64,000 nucleotides of DNA from Myxococcales bacterium (lineage in GTDB: Bacteria > Myxococcota_A > Polyangia > Polyangiales > Houyiibacteriaceae): NCBI GenBank assembly GCA_019637115.1, contig JAHBWH010000019.1:1-64000 (forward strand), given 5' to 3'. This document shows, piece after piece, positions 53,564 to 63,523 of the stretch. Every line of letters starts with the position of its first letter. Positions within the stretch are counted from its first letter, which is position 1. Both the position numbers and the translations under genes were made by a program. The notes beneath the pieces are model-generated. The model was given only the letters and a program-made list of their open reading frames with translations, made no database searches and was not told where the DNA came from.

Positions 53564-54232
53564 GTGAGCGCTCCGTCCGAAGCCTGGCTCGCCTACCTCG
53601 GCGAGCCCATCCCTTGGCGCCCGCCGAGCCCGCTCCCGCGGACGACGACCGCGCGGCTCGTCGTCAGGCCCTATGCACGCGGCGACGGCCCCGCGCTCTT
53701 CGCCGCCATCGACCGGTCCCGCGCGGGCCTCCTGCCCTGGATGCTCTGGGCGTCGACCGACCACCGACACGTCGAGGACTCGATCCATTACGTCGAGCGA
53801 CATCGCCGCGCGTACGGGACGTCGAGCTGCCGCGACTACCCGCTCGGGATCTTCGATCGCACCTCCGGGGAGCTCGTCGGCTCGACGGGTCTGCACGACG
53901 TGCGGGTGGGGACGCGGCAGGCCGAGGTCGGCTGGTGGGTGGCGCCCTCGCATCAGGGCAAGGGGATCGCCACGGAGGCGATCGACGGGCTCGTCGAGAC
54001 CGCCTTTCAGCCGGTGGACCAAGGGGGCTGGGGGCTCCGGCGCCTCGTCGTCTACGTGGTCACCGACAACCACCCCTCGCGGCGGGTCGCGGAGAAGGTC
54101 GGCCTGAGGCTCGAGGGCACGCTCCGCGCGGAGCGCTTCATCGGGTACCCCCCCGACGCCCCGCGGGGCTACGTCGACGTGCTCGCGTACGCGCTCCTGG
54201 CTGGAGAGCCACGCGCGCGCGCCGCGCCGTGA
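53564..54232 (+). CDS. GNAT acetyltransferase of the RimJ/RimL type
   Basis: The 222-aa product matches GNAT N-acetyltransferases that modify ribosomal protein N termini or small amines. It has TTTARLVVRPYARGDGPALF, AEVGWWVAPSHQGKGIATEA (acetyl-CoA binding, Q-x-x-G-x-A/G) and a C-terminal NHPSRRVAEKVGLRLEGTLR. The start is the GTG at 53564. The target is unknown. It follows the stem-loop after the MYXO-CTERM gene and is probably an independent unit. Confidence 0.88.
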   Translation: MSAPSEAWLAYLGEPIPWRPPSPLPRTTTARLVVRPYARGDGPALFAAIDRSRAGLLPWMLWASTDHRHVEDSIHYVERHRRAYGTSSCRDYPLGIFDRTSGELVGSTGLHDVRVGTRQAEVGWWVAPSHQGKGIATEAIDGLVETAFQPVDQGGWGLRRLVVYVVTDNHPSRRVAEKVGLRLEGTLRAERFIGYPPDAPRGYVDVLAYALLAGEPRARAAP

Positions 54233-54274
54233 TCCGAGACGGCCGTCGACGCGAGGCACACAGGAGTCGGCCAG

Positions 54275-54346
54275 CGGCCACGTGCGTCTCACGCGGGCCG
54301 GAGGCGTCCGCGTCCAGCCATGACCCGGTCACCGGCCACGTGCGTC
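54275..54346. repeat. two copies of CGGCCACGTGCGTC
   Basis: The 14-mer occurs at 54275-54288 and 54333-54346, 58 bp apart, downstream of the GNAT gene and upstream of the secreted-protein gene. Its core CCACGTG is palindromic (CACGTG), so it could bind a regulator. Confidence 0.5.
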
Positions 54347-54468
54347 GATGTGCGGGTCCACGCATCGGCGCGGGCGGGGTGGCCGGCGGTCACCTCGTTG
54401 AGGTGGCGGAGAGCCCACGAGGCATCCCACCACGAGCCTCGACGCCGGACCCGCGCAAGACTGTCGGC

Positions 54469-55815
54469 GTGATCCGCTCGCTCTCCTTGGTCGGTGTCCT
54501 CTTGGCCGCGACGCTCGCCGGTCGCGCGCACGCGGCGCTGATGACCCACACCGACCTCGCCTCGCTCGCGCTCCTCAGCGACGCCGTCCTGAAGGTCGAG
54601 CGCCTCGATCCTTTCGGCGACGGAATGCGCGCGCGCGTGGTCACGAGCTTCCGCGGGCCGCTGCGGGAGGGCCGCGTGCTCGTGCTCCCGGCGGGCGCCT
54701 ACTCGCTGACTCGCGCCTCCGGCCCGCTCGCGACGAGCGAGACCATGTACGTCTTCCTCCAGCGTCGCGGCGGCGGGTGGGCGATCGTCCCCTCGGGGCT
54801 CCGGGTCGTGGACACGAGCGGCCGGGTCCATCGCTTCGCCCAAGAGCGCAACCCGGGGCTCTACGTCCCCGTCCCGCAAGGGGTCGATCCCGATGACGTG
54901 CGCGAGGTCGTCGGCGCGGACGTCCCGCAGCAAGTGGCCGACTTCGAGTCGCGGCTCCGCGCAGCGCTCGCGCGCGCGGACGAGGCCCGCGGCGCGCTCG
55001 ACGATCCCGACCCCATCGGGCGCCGCGCGCGCCTGCTCGCCGTGCTCGGCGCTCCGGCGGAGCGCCGCATGGTCCTCCCGCTGACCACGCCCTATGTCGA
55101 CGAGCTCGCCGAGCGCGCGTTCCGCCGACTCCGAGACGCAGGAGACGTCGAGGGGGCGCTCGAGGTGGTCGCCCGGTCGCGCCCCGGCAGCCTGCAGAGC
55201 GCGCTGCGCGACAAGGCCGCGCTGCTCCGGATCGCGCTCGACGACGCCGCGCCCGCGCACCGACGCGTGGCCGCGCTCGAGCAGGTCTTCGACAGCGTGG
55301 AGCTCCCCACCGAAGCGGAGACCACCGCGGTGCTTCGCCTCCTCGACGACGCGTCGCCCGAGCTGCGCGCCGCGACGCTCCTCGCGCTCGACGCGCCCGG
55401 CAGCGTGCAGTCCGGCGTCGAGGGTTGGATCGGTATCCAGCGGCGACTCCGCGCCGCGGTGGGGGCGGCGTTGACGCGGCGATGGGACCGCGAGACGGAT
55501 GGCTTCGTGCGCCTGCGCATGATCCGCGCGCAGGCGCTCTGGCGCGCGACCGTGCGCAACGCGCCGCGCGCGGCGCTCGTGGCGAGCCGCGAGGCTCAGA
55601 CGCTCCGCGTCCGATGGGAGCGCCGTGACGAGGGCTCGGGCGCCGAGGTCGTCGTCCGCGGCGCCGACGCCGCGGTCTGCGAGCTCCGCCCCGAGCAGGT
55701 CTCGCACGGCGCCGACGGCGGTCATGGCGTGTACGCGGTCGGGAGCTGCGCCGCGCCCTGGCAGGTGATCCTGCGCGAGCGGCGCTCGGAGCTCGCGCGG
55801 CAAGCGCTGCCCTGA
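54469..55815 (+). CDS. secreted 448-aa protein of unknown function
   Basis: The product has a signal peptide (VIRSLSLVGVLLAATLAG, ending AHA). A domain of about 130 residues resembles a beta sandwich (AVLKVERLDPFGDGMRARVV), followed by a helical region of about 250 residues with Ala/Leu/Arg periodicity suggestive of HEAT-like repeats. Two Cys near the C terminus may pair. The GTG at 54469 is the only start giving a clean signal peptide. Confidence 0.7.
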   Translation: MIRSLSLVGVLLAATLAGRAHAALMTHTDLASLALLSDAVLKVERLDPFGDGMRARVVTSFRGPLREGRVLVLPAGAYSLTRASGPLATSETMYVFLQRRGGGWAIVPSGLRVVDTSGRVHRFAQERNPGLYVPVPQGVDPDDVREVVGADVPQQVADFESRLRAALARADEARGALDDPDPIGRRARLLAVLGAPAERRMVLPLTTPYVDELAERAFRRLRDAGDVEGALEVVARSRPGSLQSALRDKAALLRIALDDAAPAHRRVAALEQVFDSVELPTEAETTAVLRLLDDASPELRAATLLALDAPGSVQSGVEGWIGIQRRLRAAVGAALTRRWDRETDGFVRLRMIRAQALWRATVRNAPRAALVASREAQTLRVRWERRDEGSGAEVVVRGADAAVCELRPEQVSHGADGGHGVYAVGSCAAPWQVILRERRSELARQALP

Positions 55816-55854
55816 AGCACGGCCGGTGTGCGTGGGCGTGGGCGGGACGCTGTC

Positions 55855-55985
55855 TCGTCCGTGTCCGTGTCCGTGTCCGTCCGGGTCGGGGTCGGGGTCG
55901 GTGTCGGCCGGGTCCGGGTCCGGGTCCGGGGTCCGGGTCCGGTCCGGGTCCGTGTCGGTGTCCGGGTCGGTTCCGGTTTAGGGTC
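55855..55985. repeat. hexameric GTCCGG/GTCCGT satellite
   Basis: Runs of GTCCGT, GTCGGG and GTCCGG hexamers fill most of the gap between convergent genes (55816-56021). It is imperfect and strongly strand-asymmetric (G+T on the plus strand). Confidence 0.92.
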
Positions 55986-56021
55986 CAGTCGATGTCCGCG
56001 GAGACGTGCGCGGACGTGGGC

Positions 56022-56786
56022 TCAGCTCGGCAGGCCGAGGAGGTACCCGATGCCGCCCACCGGCACGCCGGGCACGGGCGCCCTCCCGTGCTCCCACGCG
56101 AAGCGTCCGTCCGGATCGGCCTCGGCGATGAGCTCCTCGAGATCCTCGCGCCCGTAGAGGCGCATCATCGACGCGAGCCCATCGTAGAGCAGCACGGCGG
56201 GCACGGCGGGGATCGCCCACGAGAGCGCGAGGCGCTCCCAGCGGAAGGGCTTGACGAAGGGCGCCGCGAGGGCGCTGGTCACGGCCGCCAAGCTGACGAC
56301 GCCCATCCCGATGCCGCGGTGGTCGCTCGCCTCGACGACGAGCACCGGCTGCGCCTTCTGGACCGCGTCGCGCAGCACCCCGAGGGCGACCGGACGCGGC
56401 AGGTGGTGAAAGCCGTTGAAGAGCGTGCGCACCCCCGTGACCCGCACGTCGGTCGCGTCGAGCGGCTCGCGTCGACCCCTCACGCGCCCCCCGGTCAGGC
56501 GCTCGACGTCGGCGAAAGCGACCAGGTTCGGGTAGCGATCCGTCAGCGTCACCGAGACCCCGGGGAGCGCCGGCGCGAGCGCGACCCACGGCCCGCCGCC
56601 GCCGCTGCAGAGGTCGACGATCTCGGAGCGCCCGCTCGCCTCGAGCGCGCGGCGCAGGAGCGGCAAGACCGGCTCGAAGCCGCGGGTGACCTCCGCCAAG
56701 AAGCGCAGGTGGTCCGTCAGCAGATCCCGGAGCACACGCGGGAACCACGGTTGATCTTCGAGCTCGGGGATGTCGATTCGACGCAT
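56022..56786 (-). CDS. class I SAM-dependent methyltransferase
   Basis: The 254-aa product has EIVDLCSGGGGPWVALAPAL, a variant of SAM motif I, followed by VTLTDRYPNL (acidic residue for ribose) and a hydrophobic C-terminal segment (AAVTSALAAPFVKPF). The pattern matches uncharacterised methyltransferases in which a membrane-associated tail follows the core. The start ATG 56786 diverges from the next gene by only 24 bp, so their promoters overlap. Confidence 0.78.
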   Translation of the reverse strand: MRRIDIPELEDQPWFPRVLRDLLTDHLRFLAEVTRGFEPVLPLLRRALEASGRSEIVDLCSGGGGPWVALAPALPGVSVTLTDRYPNLVAFADVERLTGGRVRGRREPLDATDVRVTGVRTLFNGFHHLPRPVALGVLRDAVQKAQPVLVVEASDHRGIGMGVVSLAAVTSALAAPFVKPFRWERLALSWAIPAVPAVLLYDGLASMMRLYGREDLEELIAEADPDGRFAWEHGRAPVPGVPVGGIGYLLGLPS

Positions 56787-56810
56787 CGAGCACGATGGTA
56801 TGCTCCGCGC

Positions 56811-57245
56811 GTGCCGATCGTCATCGAGGACGCAGCGTTCCCGTTGGTCGTGGTCACCCTCCCGAAGGTGTGGACCGAGACCGAGTGGGACACCTATCTG
56901 GCGCAGATGCGTCGCTTCCCCGCACGGCGGCGGGCCTACGTGACGCTCACGGACGCGCGCGGCGCGGGGACCCCCAGCGCGGCGCAGCGTCGGCGCGCCG
57001 CGGAGGTGATGGCCGAGGACGCGGAGACCTCGCGCGCCTACAACGTCGCGAACGCCCTCGTCTTCGACTCGGCGATCCTCCGCGGGATGGTCACCGCGAT
57101 CACCTGGCTGACCCCACCGCCGGTCCCGATGCAATCGTTCGCAACGCCCGCGCTCGCGCTCGCGTGGCTCGACGACACGTTCGTCGCGCGCAAGGGCGTC
57201 CGCCTCGAGAGCTGGGGCCCCTTCGAGACGGACCGCCCCCGGTGA
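56811..57245 (+). CDS. 144-aa protein, possibly STAS/SpoIIAA-like
   Basis: The product is a small alpha/beta protein starting VPIVIEDAAFPLVVVTLPKV, with a central helix and a strand FDSAILRGMVTAITWL. It ends FVARKGVRLESWGPFETDRPR. Similar short proteins in myxobacteria are often annotated as STAS/SEC14-like; I regard this as tentative. No Ser phosphorylation motif is recognised. Confidence 0.55.
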   Translation: MPIVIEDAAFPLVVVTLPKVWTETEWDTYLAQMRRFPARRRAYVTLTDARGAGTPSAAQRRRAAEVMAEDAETSRAYNVANALVFDSAILRGMVTAITWLTPPPVPMQSFATPALALAWLDDTFVARKGVRLESWGPFETDRPR

Positions 57246-57318
57246 GCGTGCGGTGTCGTGCGCCGCGATGACGCCGCCGTCACCCGGCCCTGACGCCCCG
57301 CGGAGCCGCCCACCCGCC

Positions 57319-59181
57319 TCACCCCATCAGACGAAATCGGAGCGCGGCGAGCTGATGCCCTAGCTCCCTGGGCATCGCTGGGCTCGCGAGCAGCGCCTCG
57401 AGGAGCCCGACGAGGGCGTCGCTTCCTTCCGGTGCGCGGTCGAAGCCGCGATCGGCGGCGACCCGTCGCGCGAGCTCTGCAAGGGGAGGCAGGTCGTGAG
57501 CGCCGAAGCGGCCCTCGCGCAACCCCGCCGCCAGCGCCACCAGCTCCGCGTCGCGCGCCCCCGACCGCCCGAGCGCGCTCATCGCTTCACGCCGCACCGC
57601 CGGGCTCTCGTCCGAGAGCGCGCGCGAGAGCAGCTCGCGGCGCCCCAACTCTCCGCCGATCCGTCCGAGCGCGCGTAGCGCGGCGGCGCGCTCTTCGGAG
57701 TCGTCGCTCCCCGCCGATCGGAGCACCTGCCGCTCCGCCTCTCGCGCCTGCGCGTTGCCGAGCGCCATCAGGAGCGCGCGTCGATCGAGCGGGTCGCGCG
57801 CTTGCTCGAGGTTCCGGGAGAGTCGGGCCACCGATGGGCCGCCGCCTTCGGGGTCGTGATCGCGCGCGCGACGGACCAAGCCGCCGAGCGCCACCGCCGC
57901 CGATCGGTGCGCCGCCCCGTCGAGCGTGTCCATGCGCTGCTCGTAGAACGCGAGCGTCGCCGCCTCGGGGTCCTCCACGAGCACGGCGCGCTGAAGGAGC
58001 GACGGGTAGTCCTCGCCCCCTGCGACGCCACCATCGGCGAGCACGGCTCGGAGGGCCGCTTGCGCCTCGGCGTGACCCACGTTGGCCAAGAGATCGAGCG
58101 CGAGCGAGCGGGCTGCCCCCTCGAGCGTCCCGTCGGTGCACGCCTGCCCCAGCTCGCCCGCTCGTTCCGGCTCGAGCGCCAGGAGGCCCGTCGCCCGCCA
58201 GAGCCAGCGCGAGTGCTGCGGCATCACCCCGCCCGGCCCATAGCGCTCGAGATCCTGCAGGAGCTGCGCGAACGTGAGGCCCGCGACGCGCGTCTCGAGG
58301 GCGCGGCGGCCCGCCGCCGAGGCCACCTGCGCGGCCGCGACCCATCGCGTGGCCGCCCACGACAACGAAGCCACGACTCCCTCATGGGGCTCGACGTCGA
58401 CCTCGAGGGTCGTCGCGATCGCGGGGTGCGTGCTCTCGGCGGCGACGACCGCCAGACGCTCGCGGTAGCGCGCCCGCACGAGCCCTCGCGCGTCCCGCTC
58501 GTAGACGTGTGTCCCCTCGCCGTCCGCCCGCGCGTCGGCGCTCGCGCCCGCGATCCGCTCGTAGTCCGTGGCGCGCCAGCGCACCTCGACGCGACGTGTC
58601 GCCCGCGGCCCGCTCCCGAGCGGGCTCGCTTCGGAGCGGGCTCGCACCCGCCCGAGTGGCACCTCGATCACTTGGTCGCTCGCCTCCGGTTCGATGGCCT
58701 GGAGCGAGAGCGCGAGCATCCGCAGGAGACGCGCGACCTCGGGGCGCGTCTCCTCGGGGACCTCGACGTCCCGGACCACGCCCGCGCCGTCACGGACGAT
58801 CTCTGCGCGCGCCCCCGCGAGCGACGCTTCACCCTCCTCGACCTCTTGCCCCTCCACCGTCCACGAGAGCTCCTCGACCTGCTCGACGAGCAGCCGCGTG
58901 CGACGTGTGCTCGTGTCCTCGGCCAGCGCGAGCGTCGCGCGCAGCGCGATCCCCCCGCCGAGCTCCGCGCCCGAGAGCGAGACTGACGAGCGCTCGTCGA
59001 GGCGCAGCGCGTAGCGGCGCGCGAGCGGCGCCGCGCGGCTCGCGTCGTCGCCTGCGGGCGCGTCGCCGCCTGCGGGCGCGTCCTCGCTCGTCAGTGCGAA
59101 GAGCCCCGCGAGCGCCCCGATCGTGACGAACGCTCCCGCAGCGAGCGCTCTGCGGCCACCTCGCCCCTCGCTCAACGGCAT
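57319..59181 (-). CDS. HEAT-repeat protein with N-terminal membrane anchor
   Basis: The 620-aa product has a signal-anchor helix (LAAGAFVTIGALAGLFAL) and a beta-rich domain of about 230 residues (residues 55-285). HEAT-like helical repeats follow from residue 300 to the end, for example SLLQRAVLVEDPEAATLAF and AALRALGRIGGELGRRELL. The order beta sheet then HEAT helices recalls the N-terminal part of lipid-transfer vitellogenin-like proteins, but I cannot prove it. Its start overlaps the upstream giant gene's stop by 10 bp. Confidence 0.7.
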   Translation of the reverse strand: MPLSEGRGGRRALAAGAFVTIGALAGLFALTSEDAPAGGDAPAGDDASRAAPLARRYALRLDERSSVSLSGAELGGGIALRATLALAEDTSTRRTRLLVEQVEELSWTVEGQEVEEGEASLAGARAEIVRDGAGVVRDVEVPEETRPEVARLLRMLALSLQAIEPEASDQVIEVPLGRVRARSEASPLGSGPRATRRVEVRWRATDYERIAGASADARADGEGTHVYERDARGLVRARYRERLAVVAAESTHPAIATTLEVDVEPHEGVVASLSWAATRWVAAAQVASAAGRRALETRVAGLTFAQLLQDLERYGPGGVMPQHSRWLWRATGLLALEPERAGELGQACTDGTLEGAARSLALDLLANVGHAEAQAALRAVLADGGVAGGEDYPSLLQRAVLVEDPEAATLAFYEQRMDTLDGAAHRSAAVALGGLVRRARDHDPEGGGPSVARLSRNLEQARDPLDRRALLMALGNAQAREAERQVLRSAGSDDSEERAAALRALGRIGGELGRRELLSRALSDESPAVRREAMSALGRSGARDAELVALAAGLREGRFGAHDLPPLAELARRVAADRGFDRAPEGSDALVGLLEALLASPAMPRELGHQLAALRFRLMG

Positions 59182-62100
59182 CGCTCACCGGTTCCGCAGA
59201 AGTCGACGAGCGGCTGGAGCTCGTACGTGTAGCTCTTGCCGAAGACCGGGATCGTCCATTGGTAGCCGTCCCACCGGAAGATGGTCTTGCGGTAGGTGTC
59301 CCAGAAGGTCTTCAGGTAGACGTAGAGCCGCCCCGAGAGCGCCCCGATCTCGACCCGGCTGCCGACGTCGATGGAGATGCCGGCGCGGCCCAGGGCCTGG
59401 AGCGGTCCCGCGGTCCGCCCCCGGATGCTCGCGTTGAGCGGCGCCGAGACGTCGAGGAGCCGCAGCTCCCCCCCGATGCCGACCTCGACGAGCCAGAGGT
59501 CGATGCCGAGCTGAGCGTAGCCGTTGAACTCCAAGAACGGTCGCACATCGCCGGTGAGCCCGAGATCGAGCCCCGGACCGCACCCGTCGGCGTCGTTCAC
59601 CCAGAGCCGGAGATCGCCGCGCACGTCCAGCCCGAGCCGTCCGCTCGCGCCGACCTCGATGACGATGTCGAAGCCAGCGAGCGTGAAGACGGGCACCCGC
59701 AGCGGACCGGCGCTCCGCTCCACCTGCTCGCGGGTGTTCAGGAACACCACATTGAAGTCGTAGCCGCCGAGGTCGAAGCCCGCCCCGGCGGAGCCCGCCG
59801 CCGTCTGGAGGTTCTCGTCCCAGATGTCGACGCCTAGCACCTCGAAGTGCGTCGCGAAGCGCTGGTCGCGTGCGCCGGCGTCCAGGCTCGCGGCGATGAG
59901 GTCGCGTCGGTTTCCGAAGAGGTAGGTGTACGCCGACATCGAACCCCCGGCGCGCGCGTCGATCCCGCAATACCCCGCCGCCTCGGGCGGGACGTCGAGC
60001 GCCCACGAGAACCCGGCCTCCCAACCCGCGGCGAAGTAGTCGCGGTCCCCCATCTCTGCGCCGTCGCTCCAGCTCTGCCCCCAGAGCGGGCGCCGCGTCT
60101 CGTCGACCGCCCCCAGCGCCTGGCCGAGCAGATGCAAGGTCCGCTCACGTCGCTGGAGATAGGTGTCGAAGTCCGCCGAGGTGCGGGTGTGGTCGGCGCC
60201 CTCGGTGCGCCACACCGGCTCGGGCATCCCGGGAAGCAGGTACGAATAGCCGCTCGCGAGGGTCGAGAAGTCGGCGGGCGCGAATCGCTGGCAATACGCC
60301 AGCGACTCTTCGCGACGCCGCTCGAAGACCGCGTCGACGTCCTCGGTGAAGTCACGAGGCGACCAGTCGCACGGGGCGGGGATGGGCCGCCCGCTCGCGT
60401 CGCGCCGATCCACGAAGCAGTGCCGCTGGTCGGCGTCGAGGAGCAGCGACTCGATCTCGTCGTCCGCGGCGTCCAGCCAGAACGCGGCCTCCGCGCGCTG
60501 CGACTCGTTCCGGGCCCGCGCGAGCGCCGCCGCGCGGGACCGCCGCAGCGCGAGGAGCTGTTGGAAGCGATCGCGGCGCACGTGCAACACCGCGAGCTCC
60601 TCGTCGGTCACGCCCTGGCGCCCGAGCGAGTCGCTCATGTCGGGGTGCCAATGCCAGCCGTCACGGCTGCTGAAGCCGCTGCCGAGCTCCCAATAGCTCT
60701 GCACCGCCTCCATGTTCGTCGTGATGCGGCGGTTCAGGCTCTGGCGACGACTCCGGTCCAAGGGGTTTCGCTCTCGGCCGACGTTCCGGAACGCCTCGAG
60801 GGCGCCGGCGTTCTCGGGCAGCAAGAGCTCGACGAAGTCGTTCTTCGGTCGCCACCGGCCGACGCGCGGCGTCAGCCCGTAGCTCACCCCGGGATCCCAG
60901 AGGAAGGGCTGGTGTCCCGGGTAGTGACCGAAGCCGAGGTCGCTCGGGAACATGCCGCGCGTGCCGATGGCGTAGTCCTCGGTGCCGGGGCCGAAAGCGT
61001 ACGCGGCCTGGAGGACGCGGCGCGCGTCGTGAGAGAAGAAGCGCGTGTAGGCCTTGAAGGCGCGGTACGACCAGTAGCGCTGGTCGACGTACTCGACGCA
61101 GCTGCGCACGCTCGAGCCGCCGAGACGCCGTCGCTCGGCGAGGAGCTCGAGATCGCCCGCGAACGCTTCGGTCGACGTGGGCGTGAACGAGAGCATATCC
61201 GGCCGCACCATGAGCCGCTCCGACACCGAGCAGTCGAAGCGGGTGGGCTCGGTCACGCCCTCGGAGACCGAATAGACATAGCCCTCGGCTTCCTCGACGA
61301 CGTGGGTGCGACAGAGCGAGGTGGACGGCTGCGCGAGGTGCGCCTGGACCCGCTCGGTGACGAGCCGCTCGCAGGTCGCCTCGAGCCACGGGTGGCACTC
61401 GGCCCGACGGTCGCTCCGGAGCACGTCGTACGAGGTGAGGCAGTTGTCGGCGTCGAGTCGCGGTCGGCCGATGAGGTCGCCGCTGCAGTAGCGATCCTCC
61501 CAGCCCACGCAGGCGGTCGTCAGGCGCTCGGCGCAGACGGGGTGGAGGGTGGGGACCACCGCGGCGAGGGTGGCGCAGCGCTCGAGGCTGCGCGTCGGGC
61601 AGGTCGCGAGGATGCCAGGGCAGCCTTCCGCTGCCCACCACGCGCACTCGGTTGGGTAGGAGCTCCGGTCGCGAGCCCAAGCGCCGCACGTCGAGAGGTC
61701 GAGCGTCGGGCACTCGGTCCGCGCGATGGCGTCGCATTGGGCCCCGACGAAGGGAGCGCAGCTGCGCAGGTAGCGGGCCCCGTTGGTCTGGCTGCGGAAA
61801 CCATCGTCGGCGCAGAGGGCCAACGTCGCCGTCGGGCAGCTGCTCGTGGCGGTGTCGACACACCCGCGCTGGATCTCGTTCCGGCAGATGTTCAGCATCA
61901 GCGGGCGGTCCAGCAGCTCGCAGACCTCGATCGGGTACTCCCGCGCCAGGCGAATGCAGGGACAGAGCGCGCTGGAGCAGGTGGGCAGATAGTGCTCGAT
62001 GCACGCGTCGGTCGAGGCGCTGTTGACCGTGATGCTCAGCGTCTGGATGCCTGGGTGCGCGCGGTACGCGGCGATCGAAGCCGAGCTGGCGAGCACTTGG

Positions 62101-63209
62101 CAGATCGACTGGGTGGTGCCGGGCACCGTGGTGGTGTGCGGGTGACACGTGATGGGCCGCGTGGGTGGGCAGGTCCACGCGCGACAGAGCGAGTCACAGC
62201 CGTCCTGGTCGTTGGTGTTCCCGTCGTCGCACTCCTCGCGCGAGTCGACGATGCCGTCGCCGCATCGAGGTCGGACGCAGCCGGGGCGGCACGCGTCTGG
62301 GGCGAATGCGTTCGCCGCCCCCTGGTCACACTGCTCGGTGTCTTTGTTCCAGACCCCGTCGCCGCAGAAAGGCACGCGGCAGTTGGTGCGACACGTGCCC
62401 GCGGCGGTGTCGCTGTTGAGGGCCCCCTCGTCGCACTCCTCGCCGGTGTCGATCACCCCGTCGCCGCAGCGCGCGCTCACGCACGTCGTTCGGCAGGCGT
62501 CGGGGCGGACGTCGGAGGCCGCCGCGCCCTGATCGCACTGCTCGCCGGGATCCAGGGTGCCGTCGCCGCAGGTCGGCAGGGTGCAGGTCGTGCGGCAAGC
62601 ACCCGGGATCCGGTTGCTGTTGGCGAAGCCCTCGTCGCAGAGCTCGCCTGGGTCGACCACGCCGTCGCCACAAGCCGGCAGGGCGCACCAGCTCCGGCAC
62701 GCGCCGGGAGCCTCGCCGTTCGCGGCGCCCTGATCGCATGGCTCGCCAGGATCGACGACCCCGTCCCCACACCACGGGAGCCGACAGTCGGGGCGGCAGG
62801 CGCCAGGTGCGGAGCCATTGGCCGACCCTCGGTCGCATTGTTCACCTTCGTCCGTGACGCCGTCGCCGCACGACGGGAGGCGGCAGTTGGTACGGCAGGC
62901 GCCTGGGTCGACGTCGGAGTTCGCTTCCCCGTCGTCACATTCCTCCCCCTCGCCGGGCTCGCCGTCGCCGCAGCCGGGGGGCGCCGCGCCGTCGAGGAGC
63001 GCGCCGCCGTCCGATGGCGCGTCCTCGGGGGCGCCGCCGTCTTCGTCGGAGGCGCCGTCGAAGGCCCCGTCCAGCGCGGCGTCTGCCTCACCGCCCTCCG
63101 CTGGCCCGCAGGCGAGCATCGCGAGCGAGGTCAGCACCAGCCATCGCAGGCTGGCCCCCCTCGTCGGTGAGCCTGCCACACCGCACGCCCGAGCCCTCTC
63201 CGGATCCAT
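59172..63209 (-). CDS. 1345-aa lipoprotein with eight Cys-rich repeats
   Basis: The product has a lipoprotein signal (lipobox LAMLAC) and an Asp/Gly/Ala-rich spacer. Eight tandem myxococcal Cys-rich repeats follow (CGDGVVDPGEPCDQGAANG..PGACRxxC type, residues 80-345), then a Cys-containing region to about 700. A long C-terminal part with helical (about 850-1000) and beta-rich (1100-1345) sections ends GTGERCR. I recognise no enzymatic motif in the last 900 residues. It is translationally coupled to the downstream HEAT-repeat gene, suggesting a two-component surface complex. Confidence 0.8.
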   Translation of the reverse strand: MDPERARACGVAGSPTRGASLRWLVLTSLAMLACGPAEGGEADAALDGAFDGASDEDGGAPEDAPSDGGALLDGAAPPGCGDGEPGEGEECDDGEANSDVDPGACRTNCRLPSCGDGVTDEGEQCDRGSANGSAPGACRPDCRLPWCGDGVVDPGEPCDQGAANGEAPGACRSWCALPACGDGVVDPGELCDEGFANSNRIPGACRTTCTLPTCGDGTLDPGEQCDQGAAASDVRPDACRTTCVSARCGDGVIDTGEECDEGALNSDTAAGTCRTNCRVPFCGDGVWNKDTEQCDQGAANAFAPDACRPGCVRPRCGDGIVDSREECDDGNTNDQDGCDSLCRAWTCPPTRPITCHPHTTTVPGTTQSICQVLASSASIAAYRAHPGIQTLSITVNSASTDACIEHYLPTCSSALCPCIRLAREYPIEVCELLDRPLMLNICRNEIQRGCVDTATSSCPTATLALCADDGFRSQTNGARYLRSCAPFVGAQCDAIARTECPTLDLSTCGAWARDRSSYPTECAWWAAEGCPGILATCPTRSLERCATLAAVVPTLHPVCAERLTTACVGWEDRYCSGDLIGRPRLDADNCLTSYDVLRSDRRAECHPWLEATCERLVTERVQAHLAQPSTSLCRTHVVEEAEGYVYSVSEGVTEPTRFDCSVSERLMVRPDMLSFTPTSTEAFAGDLELLAERRRLGGSSVRSCVEYVDQRYWSYRAFKAYTRFFSHDARRVLQAAYAFGPGTEDYAIGTRGMFPSDLGFGHYPGHQPFLWDPGVSYGLTPRVGRWRPKNDFVELLLPENAGALEAFRNVGRERNPLDRSRRQSLNRRITTNMEAVQSYWELGSGFSSRDGWHWHPDMSDSLGRQGVTDEELAVLHVRRDRFQQLLALRRSRAAALARARNESQRAEAAFWLDAADDEIESLLLDADQRHCFVDRRDASGRPIPAPCDWSPRDFTEDVDAVFERRREESLAYCQRFAPADFSTLASGYSYLLPGMPEPVWRTEGADHTRTSADFDTYLQRRERTLHLLGQALGAVDETRRPLWGQSWSDGAEMGDRDYFAAGWEAGFSWALDVPPEAAGYCGIDARAGGSMSAYTYLFGNRRDLIAASLDAGARDQRFATHFEVLGVDIWDENLQTAAGSAGAGFDLGGYDFNVVFLNTREQVERSAGPLRVPVFTLAGFDIVIEVGASGRLGLDVRGDLRLWVNDADGCGPGLDLGLTGDVRPFLEFNGYAQLGIDLWLVEVGIGGELRLLDVSAPLNASIRGRTAGPLQALGRAGISIDVGSRVEIGALSGRLYVYLKTFWDTYRKTIFRWDGYQWTIPVFGKSYTYELQPLVDFCGTGERCR

Positions 63210-63523
63210 CTCGCGAGGGTGCAAAATTCGGTCACTGGCGCGGTGCGCAAGATCCGCTCGAATTGTGCTCACCCGGCGCTCGCGACCTTCCGGAGCGTGG
63301 TCGCGCCCCACGGCCGCCTTGGCCGTCCACGTTCAGCCCGACGGCCGTCGATCTGCTGGCCCGTCTGCGAGCCGAAGCCGATCTCGGGAGGCGAGCACCG
63401 AACGAGCACCGAACGGGCGTCGTGGACGCACGAGGCCAGCGATACTCGCGCCCCACGTCGCCCGCTCGCGACGAGCACCTCGTCATCTCGTCTCGGAGCG
63501 CGCGGGACGAGGGGAGCCCCCCG
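63210..63523. other. divergent intergenic region
   Basis: This 314-bp gap between two lipoprotein genes contains GAGCACCGAACGAGCACCGAACG (two copies of an 11-mer near 63398) but no gene. On the minus strand TTGCGC-17 bp-ATTTTG upstream of the giant lipoprotein gene could be a weak promoter. Confidence 0.4.
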
